Assembly (NCBI RefSeq): GCF_001274635.1
Contig: NZ_LBGV01000001.1
Coordinates: 558,001-622,000, forward strand
Direction of reading: 5' to 3'
Origin: Persicobacter sp. CCB-QB2
GTDB lineage: Bacteria > Bacteroidota > Bacteroidia > Cytophagales > Cyclobacteriaceae
DNA length: 64,000 bases
Shown: piece by piece, positions 7,769 through 16,313 of the stretch
Numbering within the stretch: position 1 is the stretch's first letter
Layout of the letters: every line of letters begins with the position of its first letter
Notes under the pieces: model-generated
Told to the model about the DNA's origin: nothing
The model's database searches: none
Seen by the model: only the letters and a program-made list of their open reading frames with translations
Made by a program: the position numbers and the translations under genes

Positions 7769-8647
7769 TTAGCCTTTTGATTTCAACCACTTTTTCACTT
7801 CTCTTTCTTTAACATTTAGAATGTCAGCGATGGTTTTATAATCAAACCCTTTTGAGTACATGTTTTGTGCAGTGAGAATTTGATTTTCTACACGTCCTTC
7901 CTCACGTCCTTCTTCACGTGCTTCATTTTTAGCATGTTGAATGGTGTTTTTGTAGTCTCCCATCTTCTCAAGATTCATTTGATAATTTCTCGCTTCCTTC
8001 GGAGGCAATTTAGCAATTTTTGCGCGTTCAAAGAAACGTTGAAAGACCCTGTCCCTGAGAGCAGGTGGTCTTTTGTCCAGTTTTGCCAGATTTTTTAGCA
8101 GGAAAAGCCATTTATCTTGCCTGCTTTGAAGTTCATCAAGAGATTTGTTGAATTTTGGAACTTCTAAATAAATGAAATTGATTTTGTCAGTGATTGGCCT
8201 GCCGCTAATTGAATGCCTGATTTGGGCATAGTGTATGAGTTGCCTTTTTGAGAAGGCTTTTTCCTTTAGTTGGAATTGAAGGATGTTTATGGAATAAACC
8301 GTTTGTAATTCATAGTTCCAATCTGGACCTTTTTTTCCTTGTTCCTGCAAGAGAAAAGATAAATAGTAAATACTTCGATCAACGAGGAAGGTTTGCTTCG
8401 CGCGTTGTAATTCAATAATGAATTTTTTATTGTCCTGATTGGTACAAAGCAGGTCAAAAATGGCTATTCGGTCTTCCTCGGTTCTTGGGAGGTGTTCATT
8501 TTTACCATATTCCAGGCTATGAATTTGATCATGGGTGGGGAGAAATTGATTCAAGAAGTCAATTAGTGCTTCTTTGCTTTCTTCTTCTCCAAAGAGTTTT
8601 TTAAAGCCAAAATCCGTGAAAGGGTCAATGAATACATCTTTAGGCAT
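7769..8647 (-). CDS. Rpn-family PD-(D/E)XK nuclease / putative transposase
   Basis: A 292-residue protein. The N-terminal domain is of the Rpn/PDDEXK type: start VFIDPFTDFGFKKLFGEE, then Asp in IAIFDLLCTN and the ExQ pair in FIIELQRAK, which fit the catalytic PD-(D/E)XK core. These proteins nick DNA and promote RecA-independent recombination; some have been linked to phage defence. A coiled EG-rich linker (EGREEGR) and a C-terminal helix-turn-helix-like end follow. The last 90 residues or so are duplicated downstream as a separate frame. It is a minus-strand gene with an IS256 copy nearby, so the region looks mobile or plastic. Confidence 0.85.
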   Translation of the reverse strand: MPKDVFIDPFTDFGFKKLFGEEESKEALIDFLNQFLPTHDQIHSLEYGKNEHLPRTEEDRIAIFDLLCTNQDNKKFIIELQRAKQTFLVDRSIYYLSFLLQEQGKKGPDWNYELQTVYSINILQFQLKEKAFSKRQLIHYAQIRHSISGRPITDKINFIYLEVPKFNKSLDELQSRQDKWLFLLKNLAKLDKRPPALRDRVFQRFFERAKIAKLPPKEARNYQMNLEKMGDYKNTIQHAKNEAREEGREEGRVENQILTAQNMYSKGFDYKTIADILNVKEREVKKWLKSKG

Positions 8648-8829
8648 GATGGGTTTTTTTATTTCCCCAACCAGAGGAGGCTTGCGAAGTTTTGCGTTTA
8701 TGCTGATTCTCTGAGCGATTAGAAGTATGTTTTTCTGGTAAATTCAGTGAATTAAAAAGATCAGGAGCATTACCGATTATAGTAATGGTCCCGATCGTAT
8801 TTATGGTCTTATTACTTTGCCTTATGGGG

Positions 8830-10206
8830 TTAAAAGAAAAATATTGTTGCCATGCCGAAATAAATCAATAGTCCTGTGATATCGACAATAGTAGTAATCG
8901 CCGGCGAAGCCACAACCGCGGGGTCGCCACCAAATTTTTTCACCGTGAGGGGGAGTCCGGTTCCAATAATGGCAGAAGTAATGACTTGAGTGCCTAATGC
9001 CAGGGCAATTACACTTGCGATCTCCAGCAGGCTGAAACCCTCGGGTATGTTGGCGGCGCTGGAGAGAAATAAAACTTTGGCCATGGTTAATATAGCCAAT
9101 AAAAGCGCCAGCATGGCTGATATTTTAATTTCTTTCCAAATTACCTTAACCCATTGTTTTAAGTTGATTTGCCCCAAAGCCATTGCCCGAATAACCACCG
9201 TAGCAGACTGAGAACCCGAATTTCCACCGGTGTCGGCCATCATTGGCATGTAGAGGGCGAGAATAATCATTTTCTCCAAGGCATCCTCAAAGCGGTGAAT
9301 GATCATACCCGAGATGATGCCCAAAGCAGCCAGGCCAACAATCCATACCACTCGTTTTTTGAAGTGTTGCAAGGTGGAGGTGTCAAAGTAATTTTCCGGA
9401 TCTTCCTCCGGCATAATTCCCATGAATTTCTCCATGTCTTCCGTCTGCTCCTGACGAATCACCTCAATGGCTTCATCGTGGGTTACAATTCCGACTAACT
9501 GACCGAATTGATTCACCACCGGTAGGGCTACCAGGTCGTACATTTCAATTTTTTGGGCCACTAGCTCTCGGTCGTCACTTACTTCTGAAGCTACATAATT
9601 ATGGTGCACCACCTCCTTAACCAAGGTTTCAGGAGTAGCCATGATTAAATCTTTCATGGTGAGAAACCCCTGCAAGCGCATATCCTGATCCACTGCGTAA
9701 ATATAGTAAATCATCTTTTTGGAAGGCGCATCCCGACGTACTTTGTCAATGGCTTCGGCGCATGTCAGCTTTTCCATTACCGTGGCAAAGTCCGTGCTCA
9801 TAATCCCTCCTGCAGTTTCCGCAGGGTATTTGGAAAGTTCCAGTACCTCCATTCTGACCTCTTTGTGTAAGAATGGGAGTAAATTGATTTGTTCTTCTGG
9901 CTCCAGTCGGCGATAGAATTCCATGCGCTCATTGGATTCCATAGCTTCAAAGATTTCCCCAAAGGTCATTTTTTCCGTTTGATGGAAAATCAATAGCTGT
10001 TCATCCTCCGGGAAATCTGCCAGAATATAGGCCCTTTGTTTAATAGAAAAGGCGTGGTAATAGGTGGGGATTAATTCATGAGGAAGGTCTTTAAGAATAG
10101 AAGCTACCTCTATGGTGGGCATTTCTTTCAGCTGCCCAATAATGTGATCCACATTTTGATGCTCAAGCAACTGGTTTAGCCATTGTTTTTTTTCGAATTT
10201 TGTCAT
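8830..10206 (-). CDS. mgtE: Magnesium transporter MgtE
   Basis: A 458-residue Mg2+ channel of the MgtE (SLC41-like) family. In order it has an MgtE N-domain of helical repeats (about 1-130, ending with the AGGIMST motif), two CBS domains (about 135-260) that sense cytoplasmic Mg2+, a connecting helix, and five membrane helices (about 285-458). The pore signature is MMADTGGNSGSQSATVVIRA, and GDPAVVASPAITTIVDITG comes later. It is a single minus-strand gene with a long gene-free upstream region that can fold immediately before the ATG. Confidence 0.95.
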   Translation of the reverse strand: MTKFEKKQWLNQLLEHQNVDHIIGQLKEMPTIEVASILKDLPHELIPTYYHAFSIKQRAYILADFPEDEQLLIFHQTEKMTFGEIFEAMESNERMEFYRRLEPEEQINLLPFLHKEVRMEVLELSKYPAETAGGIMSTDFATVMEKLTCAEAIDKVRRDAPSKKMIYYIYAVDQDMRLQGFLTMKDLIMATPETLVKEVVHHNYVASEVSDDRELVAQKIEMYDLVALPVVNQFGQLVGIVTHDEAIEVIRQEQTEDMEKFMGIMPEEDPENYFDTSTLQHFKKRVVWIVGLAALGIISGMIIHRFEDALEKMIILALYMPMMADTGGNSGSQSATVVIRAMALGQINLKQWVKVIWKEIKISAMLALLLAILTMAKVLFLSSAANIPEGFSLLEIASVIALALGTQVITSAIIGTGLPLTVKKFGGDPAVVASPAITTIVDITGLLIYFGMATIFFF

Positions 10207-10207
10207 T

Positions 10208-10280
10208 GCTATTCATTTTGCAGCGGCGGCTGCCGTATTAACCATTACAATCTAGAGGTAATGGCCCTTCATGGAATAGC
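10208..10280 (-). promoter_or_regulatory. Candidate cis-regulatory RNA: three-way junction in the mgtE leader
   Basis: Three perfect helices nest cleanly. The outer stem is GCTATTC (10208-10214) with GAATAGC (10274-10280). Inner hairpin 1 is GCAGC (10220-10224) with GCTGC (10229-10233) and a four-base loop. Inner hairpin 2 is CCATTAC (10042 + 200, i.e. 10242-10248) with GTAATGG (10258-10264) and a nine-base loop. Read on the minus strand, the outer stem ends one base before the mgtE ATG (10204-10206), so folding would affect ribosome access. I do not recognise it as a known riboswitch class. No ligand is implied beyond the link to mgtE. Confidence 0.55.
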
Positions 10281-10606
10281 AGGACGGTGGTGGAAGCGGG
10301 CTCCCTGGTGATTCTTTCTTATTATTACAAACGCCGTCACCAAAGCGTCTTTGGTAAAACTAGCGTTGCGGGGGTTTGCACACGCACGAAAAGGCACGTA
10401 GCAAATCCCTCTGCTCAAAGCGGGCATTGCTAATGTCATGTCCTAATGTCTGTGAATGGGGCTCAGGCTCCATAATCTTTGTTTTGTTATGCCAATAAAC
10501 CCGTCAGTGATAAAAAAGACCGACAGATCCTTATTTTTTACAAAGTTTCATAAATTTTCCCGAATATTAAAACCTCCTTTCCCTTAATTTTCTTTTATCG
10601 ACCGAA
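10281..10606 (-). other. Gene-free upstream part of the mgtE leader region, with a strong hairpin
   Basis: No coding frame is convincing here. A hairpin stands out: ACCAAAG (10339-10345) with CTTTGGT (10349-10355), enclosed by AACGC (10330-10334) with GCGTT (10363-10367). The composition is GC-richer than nearby intergenic DNA. It could belong to a long mgtE leader or be a separate small RNA; the transcript start is not clear. Confidence 0.3.
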
Positions 10607-10683
10607 TTGTGCACTCCATTATTAACCAAATCCAACCAAATGGATTGTTGCAAATTTATTATGGGTGTTTTCCTAATTTTTTA

Positions 10684-10815
10684 TAGTCCAATTTGGGGTA
10701 AGCATGCTTGTTCCTCATTCTTCTGCTCCCTTGGAAAATACTCGGAATATGGAAATCCCTTTATTTATCCCGCCTCACAGCTAAAGGAGATTTTTGGCAA
10801 ACATGAGCCGGGTTA
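10684..10815 (+). repeat. Dispersed intergenic repeat family 1, copy B
   Basis: It begins TAGTCCAATTTGGGG, continues through GCTTGTTCCTCATTCTTCTG, GAAAATACTCGGAATATGG and AGCTAAAGGAG, and ends near GAGCCGGGTTA. It is a diverged copy of the family and is framed by no coding gene. Confidence 0.6.
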
Positions 10816-10929
10816 AGTATCTTCTATTTTGTGAAAATCTTTGAAAAAAAAATATGTCCGGAAAAATCTGCTGTTCAGTTACTTGCTTGAGGTTGCTACA
10901 TAATCCTGTCAAAAATCCTCGAGCAAGCC

Positions 10930-10959
10930 TTTGGAAAACCGTTTTAGTCCTTATATTTG
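10930..10959 (+). promoter_or_regulatory. Promoter of tRNA-Arg
   Basis: TTTG (10930-10933) and TATATTTG (10952-10959) are separated by 18 bases, matching the Bacteroidota primary-sigma promoter at both elements. The tRNA begins 15 bases after the -7 element. Confidence 0.75.
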
Positions 10960-10974
10960 CAATCCCAAATGACT

Positions 10975-11046
10975 GGCCCCGTAGTACAATGGATAGTACG
11001 TGGGTTTCCGGAGCCTAAGATCTTAGTTCGATTCTAAGCGGGGTCA
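10975..11046 (+). tRNA. tRNA-Arg (anticodon CCG)
   Basis: A full cloverleaf of 72 bases. The acceptor stem pairs GGCCCCG with CGGGGTC, the D-arm is GTAC/GTAC, the anticodon loop TTCCGGA gives CCG (reads CGG), and the T-arm is CTTAG-TTCGATT-CTAAG. CCA is not encoded. It has its own promoter and terminator. Confidence 0.93.
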
Positions 11047-11059
11047 CAATTGGATTATC

Positions 11060-11093
11060 AAAAACCTTCATCTTACCGATGAAGGTTTTTTTG
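11060..11093 (+). terminator. Rho-independent terminator after tRNA-Arg
   Basis: Stem AACCTTCATC (11063-11072) pairs with GATGAAGGTT (11078-11087), followed by seven T. It ends the single-gene tRNA transcript. Confidence 0.88.
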
Positions 11094-11596
11094 TGCCAAG
11101 ATTTTTCTTGGTTTTCTTCAATGAACTACGGGATGCTTTGCAGCACTGAGTAAGGGGATTATTGAATTTAAAGAAGAAATGGAGTCGGGCATTAAGGCTA
11201 GGGCCGCTCAAAGAAAGGGCGATTTCTTTAGTTTATATCCTTTTTTAAATCATTGCTCATCTGTCGTTTGGTTGAGAAAATATGAAAAAGCCTTCAGGGT
11301 ATTCTAAGGATACCAAAGTTGGCTGGGTGTTAATTTCATTTTTTATTATTTCCTTCCGGACTGCCTTTAGATTTTATCATTAATTTAATGCTGCTTTGTT
11401 GGATTCTGATAGTTCAATTTCTCAGCTGAATTGATTATAGCCTTGATTTTTATCTTTTTCGAGGAGTCCCTTTGATTTTGGAAGTTCATCCCCTGATTAT
11501 CAAAACTTGCATTTCGATTTTAGGTCAATAAATGGGAATTCAAATTTTGAAGCATTTCGGGCTCTTCGTCGTAAGCATTGATAAAAACAAATTGCT
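11094..11596. other. Gene-free stretch, possible decayed sequence
   Basis: No gene can be supported. One short frame (about 11136-11231) reads FAALSKGIIEFKEEMESGIKA, faintly like the amphipathic helix of a TatA-type protein, but it has no start and no membrane segment. The rest is AT-rich without clear repeats. Confidence 0.25.
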
Positions 11597-11888
11597 ATGC
11601 CCGATTCATTAACCGTTTGCCTGCAAGAGATTGAAAATGCCATTCCCCTGGGAGATCTATTGATGGAGGAGGTGTCTGCTGTATCCACTTTCTGGCATCT
11701 GTCTCATAGTATGTTGGTGATCATGGGCATTGTAAGGGTGCTGGAACACTCGAAGGCGGATCATTACCGATTAACTTTAAACCTGAAATGGTGGTTTATC
11801 CGGCTTCGCGGGAGTATTCCAAGTGGTAGAGGGCAGTCACCGAAAATGGTCAGGCCTGAGGGAGAGATCGGTGTTTCCCGATTGGAAG

Positions 11889-13252
11889 GAGCTATGCCCA
11901 AAAGTGGTGTTCAGGCGGTCGAAGCTAAGCGGCCTGTTTGATCTCTTCGCCGTCTTTAAATTTAACTTCTCTGATTACTTTTTCAATGGTTTTATAGCCC
12001 CGTATTCGATTCCAGTTTTTCTCCGCACACATGCCAAGTTTGAATATCATGTGGAGCATTCCGTCCCGATCCAGACAACCCTTTGATCGTTTCGTACGAT
12101 GTCTGATCGTCCCAAAAGAGGACTCTATCGGATTGGTGGTTCGGATGCTTTGCCAATGTTCAGCGGGAAAGTCGTAAAAATTCAGCAATTCATCACGGTC
12201 TTTTTGTAAACAAATTGCAGCTTTCGGGTACTTTGCTTCATAAGTGTCTATGAATAAGTCAAATGCTATATCTGCTTCTTCTTTGGTTTCGGCCATCCAT
12301 ATTTGATGGATCTTGTCCTTAGCCTTTTGTTGAGCCGATTTGGGCAAGCAATTCAAAACATTGCCGGTTTTATGCATCCAGCAGCGTTGCGCCTTTGTTT
12401 TAGGGAATTCTTCTTCCAGTGCTGCCCAAAAGCCCAGCGCCCCGTCACCAACCGCTAGTTTAGGCGCATTCATACCGCGGTGTTTCAGTTCGAGTAATAC
12501 CTCTTTCCAGCTTTGTTTTGACTCTCTGACCCCATCCTCAATCGCTAAAAAATGCTTCCTGCCTTGACCGTCAACTCCAATAACGACCAGTGCACAAAGT
12601 TTATCATCCTCCTTCCTCAGACCACTGTAGATGCCATCAACCCAAATATAAGCCCACTCTCTATCTTCTAAAGAGGCTTTTCTCCAGACATCGTATTCCT
12701 TGCCCCATTCTGTTTTTAAACGGGAAATAGTGCTAGAAGACAAACCGCTGGCTCCGGGGCCTAAGAGCGCCTCTAAGGCATCATTCATTTCTCCCGTTGA
12801 AATACCCTTGAGATAAAGCCAGGGTATCGCAGCCTCCAGTGATTTCGATTTTCGAACATATGGCGGAACCAGAACCGATTGGAATGAAACCGGGGCTCCT
12901 GTTTTGGAACGAATCTTTGGAACTCTGACCGTTACGGGTCCAATACCTGTCTGAACTTCTCGTTCCGGCAAATGACCGTTTCGGACTACTGCGGCTTTTC
13001 CATCATCAGTTTTAAGGTCGCGGAATTGCTTTAAATATTCCTCCAACTCCGCCTCAACCGCAAGGCGTATGATTTCTTTGGCTCCCGCCCGAATAGTTTC
13101 AGTTAATAGATCGTGAGTTGCTTCTGTAATAGGTGGGATTTGATTAATTTCGCTCATGGTGGCAAATTTTTGGTTAGTTTTTTATTCGCATTTAAATCAA
13201 CCAATTTTGCCGCTATTTTTCAACCCCCAAACACCAGTTTCGGGCATAACTC
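11889..13252 (-). mobile_element. IS256-family insertion sequence, copy 2
   Basis: A 1364-base element oriented opposite to copy 1. It is flanked by perfect nine-base target duplications GATTGGAAG at 11880-11888 and 13253-13261, which fixes the ends exactly (GAG..CTC). The terminal repeats are GAGCTATGCCCAAAAGTGG and, inward from the right, GAGTTATGCCCGAAACTGG. It lies inside the DUF1569-like gene. Confidence 0.95.
11925..13157 (-). CDS. IS256-family transposase (copy 2)
   Basis: A 410-residue DDE transposase almost identical to copy 1, with the same Asp/Asp/Glu motifs (VDGIYSG, VGDGALGF, NPIESSFG). The frame is intact, so this copy could be active. Its start lies about 95 bases inside the inverted repeat end, as in copy 1. 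Confidence 0.95.
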   Translation of the reverse strand: MSEINQIPPITEATHDLLTETIRAGAKEIIRLAVEAELEEYLKQFRDLKTDDGKAAVVRNGHLPEREVQTGIGPVTVRVPKIRSKTGAPVSFQSVLVPPYVRKSKSLEAAIPWLYLKGISTGEMNDALEALLGPGASGLSSSTISRLKTEWGKEYDVWRKASLEDREWAYIWVDGIYSGLRKEDDKLCALVVIGVDGQGRKHFLAIEDGVRESKQSWKEVLLELKHRGMNAPKLAVGDGALGFWAALEEEFPKTKAQRCWMHKTGNVLNCLPKSAQQKAKDKIHQIWMAETKEEADIAFDLFIDTYEAKYPKAAICLQKDRDELLNFYDFPAEHWQSIRTTNPIESSFGTIRHRTKRSKGCLDRDGMLHMIFKLGMCAEKNWNRIRGYKTIEKVIREVKFKDGEEIKQAA

Positions 13253-13499
13253 GATTGGAAGAGCAGCTCGTTCAATGTCAAAAAGCATTGTTGTTATTGG
13301 ATAGTTTACCTGCCAGGGCTCATTTCAGGCATCCATATTTTGGTGTATTGAATAAGGAGGAAAGTATTCGTTTCATGACGATTCATAGCCGTCATCATTT
13401 AAGTATTGTGCAGGATATTCAGCAGCCAAAAGGGCGTGTGACAAAATAAAAGAGCCGCAATTGCTTACGACCCTTTGGTGATTTTATTCAAGATATGGT

Positions 13500-13645
13500 T
13501 TAAAACCATCCAGCTGCCTGCAAATTCAAATTATGGGAAGTGATTTTGGATAATTACTCAATAATAGCCCTACTTTTCTCACAGAATATTCGGGCATCGC
13601 CTCTTCAAAAATCAAATTTTCGCTATGGATTTGGACTTTTTCCAG
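13500..13645 (+). repeat. Dispersed repeat family 2, copy a
   Basis: It is similar along its length to 28885-29030. Shared blocks are CATCC..CTGC, CAAATTC(A/G)AATTAT, GAAGTGATTTT(G/A)GATAATT, CTC(A/AA)..AATATTCGGG or equivalent, AATCAAATTTTCG and ATTTTGGA or ATTTGGA. It lies in the gap between the interrupted gene and the next minus-strand gene. Confidence 0.6.
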
Positions 13646-13652
13646 GCTTTGC

Positions 13653-14492
13653 CTAAACGTTTTCTGTTTTGCTGACCGCTGCCTGAATGGTTTCTATGCC
13701 TGATTGGAAAAACTTAAAAACTTCTTTGGGTTGGTGGCTTTCCTGATTCAGAAAAACATCCACCGGGCAAATAATGCCCTGCATACCTTCTTTCACCCAT
13801 TGACCATACAGGGGAGAACGATTCGGGATTTCTAGTTCTTTGCCCTCTCCGAAGTAGTTGATATAGCCGTATGGGTGAGGGGAAAGGCTATCCGGAATGG
13901 CGAGGCCGAAACCAATACTTTCGGTAATATTCCCCTGCTCATCCTGATTTAAAATAATATAATTCCCTAAATCGAAATGGTGTGGCCAAACCCTGGTTTT
14001 GCCATGTTGGGTATGGCCCTCCAATATAGATTCCATTGCATCATTAAACTGATCGATTAATAATCCCCACTGTGCCAGCCATCGGTGATCCGGGGAAATA
14101 AAAGCCTCTTCCTGGGCTTTAGGGTAAGGGATTTCATAAGGAAGTGCTGTTTCCAGTGGTGTTTTCCTGATTTTCCAATAGGCCAGGCGATCATTCATCC
14201 ATTGTAAGATTTCTGTCGGTGTCCAGCCTTCGGTAGGTTGTAAAACCTCTTTTTTGTCACAACTGATGCCTAGTAGTCCCTCATTGATTTGCAAAAACAT
14301 TCGGGCACGTGGGTCTGTATTGGAGCCTTGTGTGTAAAGGCGTCCGCGGTCTTCATCCCAAAGAAAGTTGGTGTGACTGGTGTCTTCTTTAGCATTTACC
14401 AACTGGTTCGCGAAGATGGCCATAAACTGAGAGCACTGGTGCAGGTAAGTAATGGCGGCGTTAAAGTTTTCGGTATTGGTTTTTATTTCCAT
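13653..14492 (-). CDS. Hypothetical protein, partner of the Rieske/GltS fusion
   Basis: A 279-residue soluble protein without signal peptide. A central segment reads TRVWPHHFDLGNYI and a later one PHPYGYINYFGEG, which resembles DUF5996-type proteins, but I am not certain of the family. The gene starts two bases after the stop of the Rieske/glutamate-synthase gene, so the two are almost certainly co-transcribed and perhaps functionally linked. No terminator is obvious after it. Confidence 0.6.
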   Translation of the reverse strand: MEIKTNTENFNAAITYLHQCSQFMAIFANQLVNAKEDTSHTNFLWDEDRGRLYTQGSNTDPRARMFLQINEGLLGISCDKKEVLQPTEGWTPTEILQWMNDRLAYWKIRKTPLETALPYEIPYPKAQEEAFISPDHRWLAQWGLLIDQFNDAMESILEGHTQHGKTRVWPHHFDLGNYIILNQDEQGNITESIGFGLAIPDSLSPHPYGYINYFGEGKELEIPNRSPLYGQWVKEGMQGIICPVDVFLNQESHQPKEVFKFFQSGIETIQAAVSKTENV

Positions 14493-14494
14493 TG

Positions 14495-16123
14495 TTATTG
14501 ATTAGGGTTGATACCTCCATAAGCAATGCCGGTAAGGTGGTGCATCTCCCGGTCGAAGGTGGTTAAATCATGGTGGTTAAAAGCATTAATATCAGCATAC
14601 CCACAGGCCCGGCTGATCACCTTGAGCAGCGATTGAGTACCCGTGAGATAATTGTATAACTGTTGAGCGGACTTTTCGATTTGCAATCGGGCTCTTAAAT
14701 GATCTTTTTGTGTGGCAATACCCACCGGGCAATTATTGGTATTGCAGGCGCGCATGCCCAGACAGCCAATGGCTTGTAAGGCTGCATTGGAAATGGCCAC
14801 TGCATCAGCACCCAGCATCAGGGCCTTAGCAAAGTCTTCTGCCAGGCGTAAGCCTCCGGTAACGATCAGGCTAACGGACTTTGCACCTCTTAAATCCAAA
14901 TGCTTTCTTGCCCTGGCCAGCGCTGGGATAGTCGGTACATTAATATTATCTCGTAAAATAAGCGGTGCTGCTCCGGTTCCCCCGCCACGACCATCCAAAA
15001 TGATATAATCCACCCCTATGGCGAGTGCAAAATCAATATCTGCTTCTAAATGGGCCGCTGACATCTTTACTCCTACCGGAATGCCTCCGGTCTTGTACCG
15101 TACTTCGGTGGCAAAGGCTTTAAAGTCTTCCACCGTGACCAAATCCGGAAAAGTGGCAGGCGATACGGCATCTTCCCCTTCCTTTAGTCCGCGAACTTCT
15201 GCAATTTCCGACGTCACTTTATTGCCGGGTAAATGGCCACCGGTGCCAGTTTTGGCACCTTGCCCGGCTTTAAAATGGAAGGCCTGACATTTCTTTACTT
15301 TTTCCCAGCTGAAGCCAAATTTGGCCGAAGCCAGTTCATAGAAATAATGTCCGTTATTTTCCTGCTCCTCGGGAAGCATTCCACCCTCGCCGGAACAAAT
15401 TCCGGTGCCGGCCATTTCGGCTCCTCTGGCCAGTGCTATTTTCGCTTCCTTGCTCAGGGCGCCAAAGCTCATGTCTGAAATGAAAACCGGCATGGACAGC
15501 TTTAAAGGTAAGTCTGCTCCGGGGCCAATGCTGACGGTCGTATTCACCACCGCGTCATCAAATAATGGGCGTTTGTGTAATTGGGCAGGTAAAAATTGTA
15601 AACTAGACCATTTGGGCAAATTATCCCGCTCCACTCCCATAGCGGCAGCTTCTCCGTGTTGGTGGTGCAGCCCGCCTCTTGCCAGGGACTGAATTTGTCG
15701 GGTAAAAGGTTCTGGAGCTTCCGGATTCGTATCTGCATATTGTCCTAAATATACATCCCGGTCAAAGGGCTGGGGGTGTTCCTTCAAGTAGGCTTCAATT
15801 TCTGCCGAAGACACTTTCAGCCAGCCCTCTTCTATTTTGTGATGAAACTTGTGAAGGGCTTCAGAATTGTTGTATTCTGATACTCCCGTATCAATCCGGT
15901 AGTCCCAGTAATGCAGTCCGCAAATCAAATTATGCCCGTCCAAATGCCCGTCCGCGAGTAGTGCGCCGCGATGAAGGCACCGGCCATAGAGGACGGAAAT
16001 CATTTCCTGATCTTTAATGATCACCAGGTCTAGCCCTAAATGTTGGGCTCCAACGGGTTGGCGTTCGGGAAGGTCTTTAATTTCAAGGAGTTGGTGGTCG
16101 CAAGGATAGCTTTGTAGTCTCAT
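14495..16123 (-). CDS. Rieske-domain / FMN-binding glutamate synthase-like fusion protein
   Basis: A 542-residue protein. Residues 1-110 form a Rieske [2Fe-2S] domain with the ligand pairs CLHRGA and CGLHYW. Residues about 150-540 form a glutamate-synthase-type TIM barrel with GPGADLPLKLSMPVFISDMS, GTGICSGEGGMLPEE, KAGQGAKTGTGGHLPG, DGRGGGTGAAP, VTGGLR and the cysteine-rich CLGMRACNTNNCPVGIATQ that binds a [3Fe-4S] cluster. There is no glutaminase domain, so it is probably an FMN/iron-sulfur oxidoreductase rather than a true glutamate synthase. It heads a two-gene operon. The substrate is unknown. Confidence 0.88.
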   Translation of the reverse strand: MRLQSYPCDHQLLEIKDLPERQPVGAQHLGLDLVIIKDQEMISVLYGRCLHRGALLADGHLDGHNLICGLHYWDYRIDTGVSEYNNSEALHKFHHKIEEGWLKVSSAEIEAYLKEHPQPFDRDVYLGQYADTNPEAPEPFTRQIQSLARGGLHHQHGEAAAMGVERDNLPKWSSLQFLPAQLHKRPLFDDAVVNTTVSIGPGADLPLKLSMPVFISDMSFGALSKEAKIALARGAEMAGTGICSGEGGMLPEEQENNGHYFYELASAKFGFSWEKVKKCQAFHFKAGQGAKTGTGGHLPGNKVTSEIAEVRGLKEGEDAVSPATFPDLVTVEDFKAFATEVRYKTGGIPVGVKMSAAHLEADIDFALAIGVDYIILDGRGGGTGAAPLILRDNINVPTIPALARARKHLDLRGAKSVSLIVTGGLRLAEDFAKALMLGADAVAISNAALQAIGCLGMRACNTNNCPVGIATQKDHLRARLQIEKSAQQLYNYLTGTQSLLKVISRACGYADINAFNHHDLTTFDREMHHLTGIAYGGINPNQ

Positions 16124-16261
16124 AATTTTATTTACGGAATAATACTATTAACAACCGTAAATTGAATTTTTCTTTCGCTAGCCCACTTTTTTTTTGATTC
16201 TCCCCTGTGTCAGTGGTTGACTTGGATGGTTTTTCTGTGTTCCTCCGGAAAATATGGATAT

Positions 16262-16290
16262 AAAAAAAGCCCGAACAACAGCTCGGGCTT
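16262..16290 (-). terminator. Rho-independent terminator after rplI
   Basis: AAGCCCGA (16267-16274) pairs with TCGGGCTT (16283-16290). On the minus strand the stem is followed by a run of T. It closes the rpsF-rpsR-rplI operon. Confidence 0.85.
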
Positions 16291-16313
16291 CAATTTTTTT
16301 GGGAAGTGGCTAA

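Larger units (their letters stand above)
11597..13449 (+). pseudogene. DUF1569/DinB-like gene interrupted by IS256
   Basis: The 5' part (11597-11888) and the 3' part (13262-13449) join in frame once the IS and one copy of the nine-base target duplication are removed. The restored protein has about 159 residues. It shows the DUF1569/DinB-like pattern VSTFWHLSHSMLVIMGI near the N-terminus, IPSGRGQSPKMVRPEG in the middle, and AHFRHPYFGVLNKEESIRF..HSRHHLSIVQDI at the end. The conserved histidines fit the metal-site positions of that fold. The function of the family is poorly defined. The gene is intact apart from the insertion, so the event looks recent. Confidence 0.85.

Noticed and set aside
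10281..10500. Known RNA such as 6S, RNase P, tmRNA or yybP-ykoY riboswitch
   Set aside because: I could not find the conserved cores of these RNAs on either strand; only hairpins are certain.
10607..10816. A 69-residue plus-strand frame
   Set aside because: It mainly covers a dispersed repeat copy and has no family features; its sequence follows the noncoding repeat.
11136..11231. TatA-like helix remnant
   Set aside because: Only about 30 residues look faintly like TatA; there is no start or membrane segment, so it is not called as a gene or pseudogene.
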